Shown: positions 1 to 7,628 of the stretch, in pieces
Position numbering within the stretch: position 1 is the stretch's first letter
How the letters are laid out: each line of letters begins with the position of its first letter
Source: Pantoea sp. Lij88
GTDB lineage: Bacteria; Pseudomonadota; Gammaproteobacteria; Enterobacterales; Enterobacteriaceae
Length of the DNA: 64,000 nucleotides
Assembly (NCBI RefSeq): GCF_030062155.1
Contig: NZ_CP118267.1
Coordinates: forward strand, 310,001-374,000
Direction: 5' to 3'
Made by a program: the position numbers and the translations under genes
The notes under the pieces: model-generated
The model's database searches: none
What the model was told of the DNA's origin: nothing
Seen by the model: only the letters and a program-made list of their open reading frames with translations

Positions 1-339
1 TCACACTGGCAGCTTGATAACCTGATCGCCATTATCGACGTCAACAATCAGCAGGCTGACGGCCACAGCAGTGAGATTCTCGCTTTTGAACCGATCGTGG
101 ATCGCTGGCAGGCTTTTGGCTGGTATACCCAGCGGGTCGATGGCAACGATATTGCTGCTCTGCAGGACGCCTTTGACGCTGCACGCAGCTGGCCTGAACC
201 CCAGCCGCGCGTCATCATTTGTGATACCCGAATGGGCAAAGGTGTGCCGTTCCTGGAGAGCCGTGAGAAAACTCACTTCATTCGTGTTGACGCCGATGAG
301 TGGGACAAAGCCCTGACCGCACTTGAGCAAGGAGTCTGA
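1..339 (+). CDS. Transketolase N-terminal subunit, 3' end only
   Basis: This is the C-terminal ~112 residues of a thiamine-diphosphate (ThDP) binding transketolase N-terminal subunit; the start lies left of the window. The open frame begins at base 1 with a stretch reading LDNLIAIIDVNNQQADG, the conserved end of the ThDP/Mg2+ binding domain (NxxQ metal ligand). It continues through the helix around WQAFGW and ends at the stop at 337-339. The next gene encodes the other half (Pyr and C-terminal domains) and starts 1 base after this stop, so the two halves of a normally single ~660-residue transketolase are made as separate, translationally coupled subunits. In the family the two proteins assemble into one cytoplasmic enzyme that transfers two-carbon ketol units between sugar phosphates. 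The exact substrate cannot be told from sequence. Confidence 0.88.
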   Translation, partial: SHWQLDNLIAIIDVNNQQADGHSSEILAFEPIVDRWQAFGWYTQRVDGNDIAALQDAFDAARSWPEPQPRVIICDTRMGKGVPFLESREKTHFIRVDADEWDKALTALEQGV

Positions 340-340
340 G

Positions 341-1351
341 ATGAGTTCACAACCGCAAAAAAAACGTCTGACCACATCCGCCATGATCGCCTCAATTGCT
401 GCTGAGGGTCAGCCTACGGTTTCTGCTCCTTTCGGGCATGCTCTGGTCGCTCTGGCAGAGCAGCGCTCAGATGTGGTGGGCCTGACAGCAGATTTAAGTA
501 AATACACCGATCTGCACCTGTTCGCAGAGGCTTTTCCGCAACGCTTTTATCAGATGGGGATGGCGGAACAGTTACTCATGAGTGCCGCAGCGGGAATGGC
601 GCGGGAAGGCTTTATGCCGTTTGTCACCACGTATGCCGTGTTTGCTTCCCGTCGCGCCTATGATTTTATCTGTATGGCTATCGCCGAAGAAAATCTGAAC
701 GTCAAAATTGCCTGTGCACTGCCTGGGCTGACGACCGGTTATGGTCCGAGTCATCAGGCGACTGACGACCTGGCTATTTTCCGGGGCATGCCGAACCTGA
801 CAATCATCGATCCCTGTGATGCTCTGGAGATTAGCCAGGTCATTCCGGCTATCGCAGAGCATCCGGGGCCTGTCTATTTACGTCTGCTACGCGGTAAGGT
901 TCCGCTGGTGCTGGATAAATATGACTATCACTATCAGCACGGTAAGGCTCAGCGTCTGCGAAGCGGTAAGCATGCCGTAATTATCAGTAGCGGATTGATG
1001 ACCATGCGGGCACTTGAAGCTGCTGAAGCGCTGGAGAAGCAGGGCATTGAGATCGGGGTGGTTCACTCTCCTATGATTAAACCTCTCGATGAAGAGACTA
1101 TCCTGAGGGAAGCGGGGGTGGCAGTGCAGGGTAATCAGCATGTTATCACAGCAGAGAATCATTCCATTACCGGCGGGTTAGGCGAAGCTATTGCGGCGCT
1201 GTTAATGCGAAACCAGGTCACTCCACGCTTCAAACAGATTGCCCTGCCGGATGCATTTCTTGCCGCGGGCGCATTGCCGACGCTGCATGACCGTTATGGC
1301 ATCTCAACCGATGCTATGGTTAAGCAAATCGTCAACTGGCTTGAGGCCTGA
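341..1351 (+). CDS. Transketolase C-terminal subunit
   Basis: This 336-residue protein carries the pyrimidine-binding domain (about residues 25-185) and the C-terminal transketolase domain (about 200-325). The AEQ in MGMAEQLLMSAAAGMA supplies the glutamate that in this family activates the aminopyrimidine ring of ThDP. ATG 341 is chosen because AAGGAG lies 7 bases upstream; an upstream TTG at 323 would overlap the previous gene and lacks a better site. It is coupled to the N-terminal subunit just upstream and followed by a hairpin terminator at 1358-1387, so the pair ends an operon entering from the left. Split transketolases like this are often found in accessory sugar-catabolism clusters; the physiological substrate is not visible here. 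Confidence 0.88.
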   Translation: MSSQPQKKRLTTSAMIASIAAEGQPTVSAPFGHALVALAEQRSDVVGLTADLSKYTDLHLFAEAFPQRFYQMGMAEQLLMSAAAGMAREGFMPFVTTYAVFASRRAYDFICMAIAEENLNVKIACALPGLTTGYGPSHQATDDLAIFRGMPNLTIIDPCDALEISQVIPAIAEHPGPVYLRLLRGKVPLVLDKYDYHYQHGKAQRLRSGKHAVIISSGLMTMRALEAAEALEKQGIEIGVVHSPMIKPLDEETILREAGVAVQGNQHVITAENHSITGGLGEAIAALLMRNQVTPRFKQIALPDAFLAAGALPTLHDRYGISTDAMVKQIVNWLEA

Positions 1352-1357
1352 TTCCTC

Positions 1358-1387
1358 TAAAAACCGGGTCATGCCCGGTTTTCTTCT
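1358..1387 (+). terminator. Rho-independent terminator after the transketolase genes
   Basis: AACCGGG (1362-1368) pairs with CCCGGTT (1374-1380) around a 5-base loop and is followed by TTCTTCTTT. It lies 7 bases after the transketolase stop. Confidence 0.75.
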
Positions 1388-1744
1388 TTGTGCATCATTA
1401 TCTGCCCTGTAAAATCCTCCTTCATTCCCGTCTTTTTTGCTCCCTGTACGTCGGTTTACTGATTGCAGTGGTCAGCACTCTCTGCGTCTCGGCAGACTCT
1501 TTCCATGCCGCTAACACTGCTACGGTTGACGAGATTTGTTGCCGTACGAACGGATCAGGTCGATTCACTGTAAACAGCAATTCAGGCAGTTCTCCTCTTT
1601 ACCCTGATGAGCCTGCAGGTGTTTTCTCTCAGTAAGTTGATGCTGTCATCCCCTTTGCTCAATACAGTGAATCAGGTCTTTATTGCGTGATCCGTCAAAG
1701 CTGCCCCTTTTCATAGCTATCTTCAGAAAATAAATTTTATCCTG

Positions 1745-1775
1745 AGAAAAAGTTATCCACTTTTTCTGTGGATAA
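1745..1775. other. Two opposed DnaA-box-like sites forming nested alternative hairpins
   Basis: TTATCCACT (1753-1761) and TGTGGATAA (1767-1775, a perfect DnaA box on the minus strand) face each other. TTATCCAC/GTGGATAA can form an 8-bp stem. An overlapping inverted repeat, AGAAAAAG (1745-1752) with CTTTTTCT (1760-1767), competes with it, so only one stem can form at a time. The function is unknown; the site lies between the transketolase operon and the partition locus. Confidence 0.5.
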
Positions 1776-1905
1776 GTGAGGGATATTTTCTGAGTATCTT
1801 TTTGCGCACTCTTATCATCACGGGGTTGTCGGTGGGTTACGCTTCTTTTCTGATCGCATTTATTCAATCATCAAAGGCAAGAAGGGGATTTTTTGTCTTA
1901 AATGT

Positions 1906-1926
1906 TGGCGATTTCAGGCTGAAATT
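1906..1926. other. Isolated parS-like arm (box B plus inverted box A pair)
   Basis: TGGCGATTTCAGGCTGAAAT is nearly identical to the element at 2330-2350, differing by one central base. It combines a TGGCGA hexamer (complement of TCGCCA) with two inverted ATTTCA heptamer-type boxes. It lies ~340 bp from the main parS candidate and may be an extra ParB loading site. Confidence 0.55.
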
Positions 1927-2242
1927 AATGACACTTTAGATTGTAAATCAGTAGCTTAGTTTGAATATTATGATGGCGTAAGAATTTGGCCCGGAATGGT
2001 ATGCAGTGGAGAAATGAGCTATCTTAACCCGGCATGCAATGACGGGGGTTTTCTGAAAGAAGACTGGTCACTAATGAACCAGCAACAAAAAATCTTTCCT
2101 TGCATTATGGCGACGACTCAAAGATGACTGGCCGCGAACTGACATGTTAGCGATGGCATCATGTGACATCAGCGATTTATTGTCATCCGCGAATGAGCGG
2201 TATGAGCACGCTTTCAGCATCGGAAAAAAAGCTATCGCAGAA

Positions 2243-2350
2243 TGGCGATTTCATGGGGATTTCGTCGAAGGCATAAGAATTAAATCATTATATATCAACG
2301 CATTAACAAAATCATGAGCGGCGAAACCCTGGCGATTTCAGCCTGAAATT
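2243..2350. other. Candidate P1-type parS partition site
   Basis: Three parts lie in the order expected for a P1-class centromere downstream of parB. The first arm at 2243-2253 is TGGCGATTTCA. An IHF-consensus match, TATCAACGCATTA, sits at 2293-2305 and fits WATCAANNNNTTR fully. The second arm at 2330-2350 is TGGCGATTTCAGCCTGAAATT. In P1, ParB binds heptamer A boxes (ATTTCA-type) and hexamer B boxes (TCGCCA) on both sides of an IHF bend; these same words appear here. The neighbouring ParA and ParB are clearly P1-like, which makes the assignment coherent. The exact limits are inferred. Confidence 0.7.
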
Positions 2351-2440
2351 CCGCCTCCAGCTACCGCTTAACTGATACCGGCCAGCAAATAGACAAAAAA
2401 AAGCCAGCCTTAATGGCTGGCTGATTTGAATACGGAGAGG

Positions 2441-3412
2441 TTAATGGTTGAGATACTTTTTCAGCGTCTCAGCAATAACTTTATCCAGTTCTTCCTGCAG
2501 TTCTTTTGACTGCCGGTTGAATTCATAGCTGAACATACGACCGCGTACCTTTTTACGGGCAAAGCGATCTTTATCTGCAAACGACCAGAGTACAGTCGCC
2601 TGCGTTTTATCTTTCTCCGGCTCCTTCATCAGTGTCTGGCTGCCCTGTCGAACCAGTCGCAGAATATGATTCTTAAGCTCATCCTCGGCCAGTCCTTCGC
2701 GGGCGCAGACTACATCAATCTCTCTGGAAATCGACTTAATCAGGGCTTCAACACTTTGCCCGGACTCACTCAACTTGTCAGCAGCCTGCAACAGCGCCTT
2801 ATAGTCGGGATAAGTTAGCTCAGCGTGGTTTGGAAAGAGTGAGATTAATTCTGCCGGAACACTGGCGGCCTGCAGGGCACGCGTAACTTTTGCCTGAGAT
2901 AAACCCTGGTTTTCAGCGATCTCTTTCTGCGACAAACCACCCTCTTTCAGCGTCAGCAGCCGCATACCCACTTCACGCAGATTGTGCTCGCGTGCCGTCT
3001 GAATATCCTGCGCCAGTCGGCGGGCTTCATCAGGAGTAATTGCTGCGTCAGTGATCAGCACGTCCAGGCCGGTTTTGCAATAGAGCGCGGCAGCCCGGCG
3101 GCGCGAGCCGTCGAGGATCTCAATGCGGTCATCGCGCATCACGCCAATGGCCGGGAAGAACTGTTGCAGCTTGATGGTGCGGATAATGTCGCGCAGTGAA
3201 TCAGGCGTCAGGCCTGCCTGGTCGCGTCCGTTGGTTTCCATCGTGACAAACGTTTTGCTCTCAACCTCACTGGCGGCAATACGTTCAAATCGAAACAGGG
3301 CGCGCTTGCCCGTTGCCAGAACAAAGGTCTGATTGTGCTGGCTGTCAGTCGTACCATTTTCGAGTGGAGTCTGGCTGAAGGTTCTGCCAATCGTGATTCT
3401 TTTTGCGCTCAT
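2441..3412 (-). CDS. parB: Plasmid partition protein ParB (P1 type)
   Basis: This 323-residue centromere-binding protein matches the size of P1 ParB (~333 residues). The opening KRITIGRTF, the central EILDGSRRRAAALY, the helix-turn-helix LSQKEIAENQGLSQAKVTRAL (about residues 158-178) and the C-terminal FARKKVRGRMFSYEFNRQSK dimerisation/DNA-binding segment all follow the P1 ParB pattern. It should bind parS, load ParA's partner complex and stimulate ParA ATPase. It starts at ATG 3412, 7 bases after the parA stop, so it is the second gene of a parAB operon. Candidate parS arms lie downstream at 1906-2350. The C-terminal domain reads box B in P1, and TGGCGA words are present here. Confidence 0.95.
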   Translation of the reverse strand: MSAKRITIGRTFSQTPLENGTTDSQHNQTFVLATGKRALFRFERIAASEVESKTFVTMETNGRDQAGLTPDSLRDIIRTIKLQQFFPAIGVMRDDRIEILDGSRRRAAALYCKTGLDVLITDAAITPDEARRLAQDIQTAREHNLREVGMRLLTLKEGGLSQKEIAENQGLSQAKVTRALQAASVPAELISLFPNHAELTYPDYKALLQAADKLSESGQSVEALIKSISREIDVVCAREGLAEDELKNHILRLVRQGSQTLMKEPEKDKTQATVLWSFADKDRFARKKVRGRMFSYEFNRQSKELQEELDKVIAETLKKYLNH

Positions 3413-3419
3413 ACAAACC

Positions 3420-4619
3420 TCAGTTCAGGCGAATAAATTCGATACGGTCGAAGACGGCTTTTGCAAAATCCTCTGCGGCGGATCGCGCATTTTTCAGCGC
3501 TTCGCTGCTGCCGACGTAAGTCGCAGGATTAGCGGAGATAACCGTATCAAAGGATTCGCCGCAACGTTCGAAACCATCAAGGCGGGGAAGGGCAGCATCC
3601 AGCATGTCACCGCCAAAAATCTCTTTCGCCAGGCTATGGCAGAGTTTGTGGTCAGCTTTATTGGAGAGTTTGGACATGAAACCGATGTTGCCCTGCAGGC
3701 GACAGGTTGCGCCGGAGTCTTCGATAATCGCAATCAGTTCCGGCAGGCGCGTCAGGTACTTCAGCGTCGAGTGGAAATCGACCTGAGCCGGAGGCACCGG
3801 GGTCATCAGCAGGTCTGAAGCGGCAATCGCATTCTTGAGAAAGGCATCCAGATGCGGGCCGCTGTCGATAAAGATAAAGTCATAATCTTTTTTCAGTTTG
3901 GCAATGACGTTGTCGTACAACACGGCATGGACATTCTGTTGCGGCAGATGCTCAGCGCAAAGCTGGTCCCAGCTTGAGGCAATAAAGGCATCATCAATTG
4001 AGGCAGGCAGTACATCCACACCCGGAATAATTGATGGAACAATAAATTCGTTTACCAGCTCATCACGGGAGACATTCTGCAGCATCGCTTGCGCCGCGGT
4101 CGCTTCAACAAGCCCTACTGAGCGCTCGTGATTCAAAAACATGGTTGCCGACGACTGCGGATCGAGGTCAATGACCAGAATGCGCAGATCTTCAAACAGC
4201 AGATGAGGATGCGCACGCAGTGCATGGGCCAATGACACGGTAGAAACCGTTTTGGAAACACCGCCCTTAAGATTACCGACAAAAATAGTGTACGCATCGC
4301 TGTGGCGATCGCGATATTTCGGTACGCCACGATGATGATAAATATCGATAATGTTCTGAATCGACATAGCATATTTGACAGAAGAACCGGCGGCACGTTT
4401 ATCAAACTGATAACCGCTCTCTTCCATCTCATTAACGGCATAATCCACACTGGCTCGGGTCAGTTTGGGCAACTTAGCTAACGCCGCTTTGGCATAGACC
4501 TGATAATACGTATTTTCATGCAGTTCCTGCTTTTGCGCCTGAATCTGGTCGGTGAGGCTCAGCAGCATGCGTTCTGAACGCTGTGCAACTTTCATCACCT
4601 GCTTGTCATCGTTAGCCAT
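3420..4619 (-). CDS. parA: Plasmid partition ATPase ParA (P1 type)
   Basis: The start is taken at ATG 4619 (399 residues, close to P1 ParA at 398) because TTGGAG lies just upstream; an upstream in-frame ATG at 4634 has no ribosome binding site. An N-terminal helix-turn-helix region used for autorepression precedes the deviant Walker A box KGGVSKTVSTVSLAHAL. Walker A' and B segments follow (VIDLDPQSSATMFL and YDFIFIDSGPHLD). The C-terminal block LDGFERCGESFDTVISANP is very close to P1 ParA. It is a type Ia ParA: it binds nonspecific DNA with ATP to position plasmids on the nucleoid and represses its own operon. A good promoter lies at 4649-4677, and parB follows directly. Confidence 0.95.
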   Translation of the reverse strand: MANDDKQVMKVAQRSERMLLSLTDQIQAQKQELHENTYYQVYAKAALAKLPKLTRASVDYAVNEMEESGYQFDKRAAGSSVKYAMSIQNIIDIYHHRGVPKYRDRHSDAYTIFVGNLKGGVSKTVSTVSLAHALRAHPHLLFEDLRILVIDLDPQSSATMFLNHERSVGLVEATAAQAMLQNVSRDELVNEFIVPSIIPGVDVLPASIDDAFIASSWDQLCAEHLPQQNVHAVLYDNVIAKLKKDYDFIFIDSGPHLDAFLKNAIAASDLLMTPVPPAQVDFHSTLKYLTRLPELIAIIEDSGATCRLQGNIGFMSKLSNKADHKLCHSLAKEIFGGDMLDAALPRLDGFERCGESFDTVISANPATYVGSSEALKNARSAAEDFAKAVFDRIEFIRLN

Positions 4620-4648
4620 AGTTGCTCCAAACATGTAGGATTTATGAC

Positions 4649-4677
4649 TTTATACAGAAATCCTGCACGTGAGGCAA
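4649..4677 (-). promoter_or_regulatory. Predicted parAB promoter
   Basis: Read on the minus strand, TTGCCT (4672-4677) and TATAAA (4649-4654) are separated by exactly 17 bases, 30 bases upstream of the parA start. This is the expected place for ParA autorepression. No clear operator palindrome was resolved. Confidence 0.6.
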
Positions 4678-4789
4678 TAATTTATCCTCTCAACATGATC
4701 TGCGTTTCTATGTAATCCCTCGCGTTTTGGTGAGCTTCATCACATTATAATTTCCGTCCGGACTAATTCTGCGGTCAGAACGCGCTCAA

Positions 4790-5974
4790 CATTCACTGTA
4801 ATCAGCAGTTCATTCACTGTAGTGAGCAAGCAGGTTTAAAAATGATCAACCGAATTGGATGCACCATCTGAGCAGGTGAGCCGGACGCATGACGCTGCGC
4901 TGAGGGCGCTAAACGTTCACTGTAATCAGCAAAGCGAGAGTGCTATCCGGTGATTTATACCCAGATAGGGAGCATGTTGGGAGTGGGATTAACGGGTAAT
5001 GTGGCAGGGCGGACAGGCTACTGCGCTGATTTTTACCTTCATATGACCCTGACATTCACTGTAGTCGGTAGCCTTTAAAAGAACAGCACAGGCAGAGATA
5101 ACGTTCACTGTAATCAGTAACCGTGTGTTCAGCGGTTCAACCAGAGGAGTGGGGGAGACAAAACGTTCACTGTAGTCAGCATTAATCTGCTGACGAACCT
5201 TTAGCGGCTCATTAAAGCATCGGGATCAGATCAGAGAATAGGCAATTGTCAGTGCAGGACTGATTGTGATCGGCAGTGCTGAAGGGATCGTCCACAAACG
5301 TTCACTGTAATCAGTAAATCCCGACAGGCGCGAACATTCACTATAGTCAGTAATAGAAGGGGGATACCTCAAACATTCACTGTAGTCAGTAGAAAGCGTG
5401 CTGGCGGTTCGCCCCTGTAGCGAGCCCGTGTTGACGCTATCAGACAACAACCGTCATAGCTCATTCCGGCAAGCCTCCTTCCGCTCAACAATGACTATTC
5501 AGCATCAGTCCCTGCACTACAGCCATCTGTTCACCGGCTTGACTACAACGTTCACTGTAGTCAGTAGATGAAGCAAAACATTGCGTCACTTATCACCCAA
5601 CATTCACTGTAGTCAGCAAACCGTTCACTGTAGTCAGTACGACTTCTCGCTTTAACCACACCATACAGGCTGCCTGAAACAGAGCTTTATAGAGTAACGT
5701 TCACTGTAATCAGTAATCGGGTGGTAAGGCCATCAGTGAGGCTGAATGAAGATGCGTGGCAATGTCAGTCGGCAAACATTCACTGTAAACAGTAAGAGTG
5801 TCACGCCAGTCACTCCACGCGGCTAACAATATCAACCCCAGAAGAGCGCGCATGACAGGTGTGGTTGTCGGGAACAGGGCAGAGTGCTGACATTCACTGT
5901 AGTCAGTAGCGTTCACTGTAATCAGCAGACGGAGCTGTCGTGAGAGGGAATCAGGACGTTCACTGTAATCAGCA
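4790..5974 (+). repeat. Downstream iteron array: 17 direct copies (incA-like control locus)
   Basis: Copies of a 17-bp iteron, consensus GTTCACTGTAATCAGTA with A/G at the central position, occur near 4790, 4811, 4914, 5053, 5102, 5164, 5299, 5335, 5374, 5549, 5600, 5622, 5699, 5775, 5890, 5910 and 5958. All read in the plus direction. Spacing is irregular (about 20 to 180 bp), unlike tightly phased origin iterons. Its position downstream of repA matches incA of P1, where extra iterons titrate or handcuff RepA to limit copy number. P1 has nine there; this plasmid has about twice that number. Confidence 0.9.
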
Positions 5975-6095
5975 GACCGGGTATAAGTAAGTGCTAACGT
6001 ATATGTATGTAAGCACACACTCACCTGTAAAGCCTTATTGGATGGCAGGCCAGTTTTATTGCGGAGTGACGCAGGCTCTGACAAAGCATAGCGAT

Positions 6096-6232
6096 TACTG
6101 ATTACAGTGAACGTTACTGATTACAGTGAATAGCTGACAGATACTGATTACAGTGAAGGGATAGGGAGATCGCGCTGTCACTCTCAGCGGAGAAAGTGAC
6201 ACTGCCACGCAGAATTGCTGACTACAGTGAAC
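6096..6232 (-). repeat. Four inverted iterons next to the repA 3' end
   Basis: The same iteron occurs in reverse orientation at 6096-6112, 6115-6131, 6142-6158 and 6216-6232, the last only 8 bases from the repA stop. The switch of orientation at about 6.0-6.1 kb divides the downstream array into two opposed blocks. Confidence 0.88.
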
Positions 6233-6240
6233 GCGGGAAG

Positions 6241-7170
6241 TTAATCCTCGAACTCGATTTCATCCAGCGAATCGATGCTCTCCAGATTACCGATACCATC
6301 GAGTTTAGGCGTACGACTGTGGATGATGAAAAAGACAGAGCGCCCACGTTTCACTTCTGAGTAATCCAGATAACCAATCTCTTTCAGCTGCTCCATCGCA
6401 CGCCGCACCACATGGTTCTGCGTGGTGGTCTTGGAGCCGAGATTTAAGCGCATACGCAGGCGTGCCAGCGAGATAGGTGCGGGATTGGTCGGCAGACTCT
6501 CCAGGAAGGTGTAGAGCGCCTGTGCAGACTCTTTACGCTTGAGGCGGGAGATGGCACGGAGCTGAAGCAACACCTTGTGGTCGAAGTTGTAGAGTTCGAA
6601 CAGCTTGGGATCGGCCTGAATGCGGACAATATCTTTTTCACGGTCGTAATACGCAGACTGAACAAGGTGGGTATGATACGCCTTGCCGTTGCCTTCAAAG
6701 GAGAGCGTGTTGGTTGCAATGCGGCGCAGTGAGGCATCCAGGCGCTTACGTAGTGCGGCAGAAGAGTTGGCAGACGGAATGCCACACATCTTCACAAAGT
6801 CGATAAACGGCAGAGTGACCGTATCGCCTTTAGTCGGATAACGGGAAAAAGACTGAATAATGCCCGCCCAGGTTTTGAAATCGTTATCCATATCCAGCCG
6901 CGCGCCGGTAATGGTAATCTTTTCGTAGCCTTCCGCTTTCACCAGCGTCAGGTTCTTCAGCTCTTTAGTGGCATCTGTTGAGGCCATCGCACCGGATTTA
7001 CCCCGTGCAGTCGATTTCAGGGTCGGCACAAAGAGTCCGAGACGCATTAATGCGACGGGCTGAACGGTATTATTCTTGTTGGGATGAAGCTGAATAACTT
7101 CACCACTGTTTTTGGTCACTGACAGAAAAGGTTCTAGTAACGCTTTGTTTTCGTTGTCTTTATCTGCCAT
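6241..7170 (-). CDS. repA: Replication initiation protein RepA (P1/RepFIB type)
   Basis: This 309-residue Rep_3-superfamily initiator has the two winged-helix domain layout that binds iterons. The segment [17 protein letters not shown] (residues ~34-50), the block [17 protein letters not shown] and the C-terminal [23 protein letters not shown] with [23 protein letters not shown] are characteristic of P1 RepA and RepFIB RepA. As a dimer it would repress its own promoter and as a monomer open the origin. It is flanked by iterons on both sides: five upstream with the GATC-rich origin, and twenty-one downstream. ATG 7170 has only a weak GAAGAT ribosome site, consistent with low expression. Confidence 0.95.
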   Translation of the reverse strand: MADKDNENKALLEPFLSVTKNSGEVIQLHPNKNNTVQPVALMRLGLFVPTLKSTARGKSGAMASTDATKELKNLTLVKAEGYEKITITGARLDMDNDFKTWAGIIQSFSRYPTKGDTVTLPFIDFVKMCGIPSANSSAALRKRLDASLRRIATNTLSFEGNGKAYHTHLVQSAYYDREKDIVRIQADPKLFELYNFDHKVLLQLRAISRLKRKESAQALYTFLESLPTNPAPISLARLRMRLNLGSKTTTQNHVVRRAMEQLKEIGYLDYSEVKRGRSVFFIIHSRTPKLDGIGNLESIDSLDEIEFED

Positions 7171-7210
7171 GGCGTAAGATCTTCATTCTGTGGATGAAAG
7201 GGATCGTTTT

Positions 7211-7310
7211 CTGACTACAGTGAACATTAGCACTGTTTACAGTGAACATTCTACCTGGTACAGTGAATAAAGTACTGATTACAGTGAACACTTTACTGAT
7301 TATAGTGAAC
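7211..7310 (-). repeat. Origin iterons upstream of repA (five copies)
   Basis: Five iterons lie between the repA start and the GATC cluster, near 7211-7225, 7231-7247, 7255-7268 (degenerate), 7273-7289 and 7294-7310, all in the orientation of repA. P1 oriR also has five iterons at this place, overlapping the repA promoter. A near-DnaA-box TGTGGATGA lies at 7189-7197. Confidence 0.88.
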
Positions 7311-7440
7311 ACGATCACCCTTTCAGCCCTTGTGGGGCGTGGCCTGCGACGATCGGGGATCTCTTAGGATCTCTCTATGATCTATTAAGGATCGTTTTTT
7401 AGGATCTGGTCACTGTATAAGTGGAAAACTCCTTCAAACG
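7311..7440. other. Probable replication origin: GATC-rich unwinding region
   Basis: Seven Dam sites GATC occur at 7313, 7351, 7358, 7368, 7379, 7390 and 7403, within AT-rich words such as GGATCTCTCTATGATCTATT and AAGGATCGTTTTTT. The arrangement recalls the 13-mers of oriC and the methylation-dependent heptamers of P1 oriR. Together with the five adjacent iterons it is the best origin candidate. The exact opening point is inferred. Confidence 0.75.
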
Positions 7441-7628
7441 TCATCTTCATATACCTTAGCCGCCCGAGAAATATCTCCGGCAATCTGCATGTTATTTATC
7501 AGCCTGATCGGGTCCTGACAAAGCAGATTCTCGTTTAATAAACAACTTCCTCACTATTATTCATTTTTCATCATCAACTACAGCGCGTATCGTCTCTCCA
7601 TCACTGACCGAATGAGGAAAACGGCACC

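Larger units (their letters stand above)
1388..2440. other. Long non-coding region beyond parB, containing the candidate centromere
   Basis: No convincing gene was found in this ~1 kb stretch. It holds the DnaA-box hairpin at 1745-1775 and three TGGCGATTTCA elements at 1906, 2243 and 2330. Open frames such as 1390-1635 and 1646-1867 lack ribosome binding sites and recognisable domains. A frame around 2105-2318 stays open for ~70 codons but has no good start, and it overlaps the parS candidate. Confidence 0.5.

Noticed and set aside
1390..1867. Frames 1390-1635 (+) and 1646-1867 (-)
   Set aside because: No ribosome binding site or recognisable family. The first has a hydrophobic start but lies directly after a terminator, and the second spans the DnaA-box hairpin.
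3333..3818. 161-codon plus-strand frame across parB/parA
   Set aside because: It is antisense to conserved partition genes and shows no family features.
5226..6084. Minus-strand frames with repeated TDYSEC-like peptides (5226-5450, 5710-6084)
   Set aside because: The peptide repeats are only translations of the iterons; there is no ribosome site or domain.
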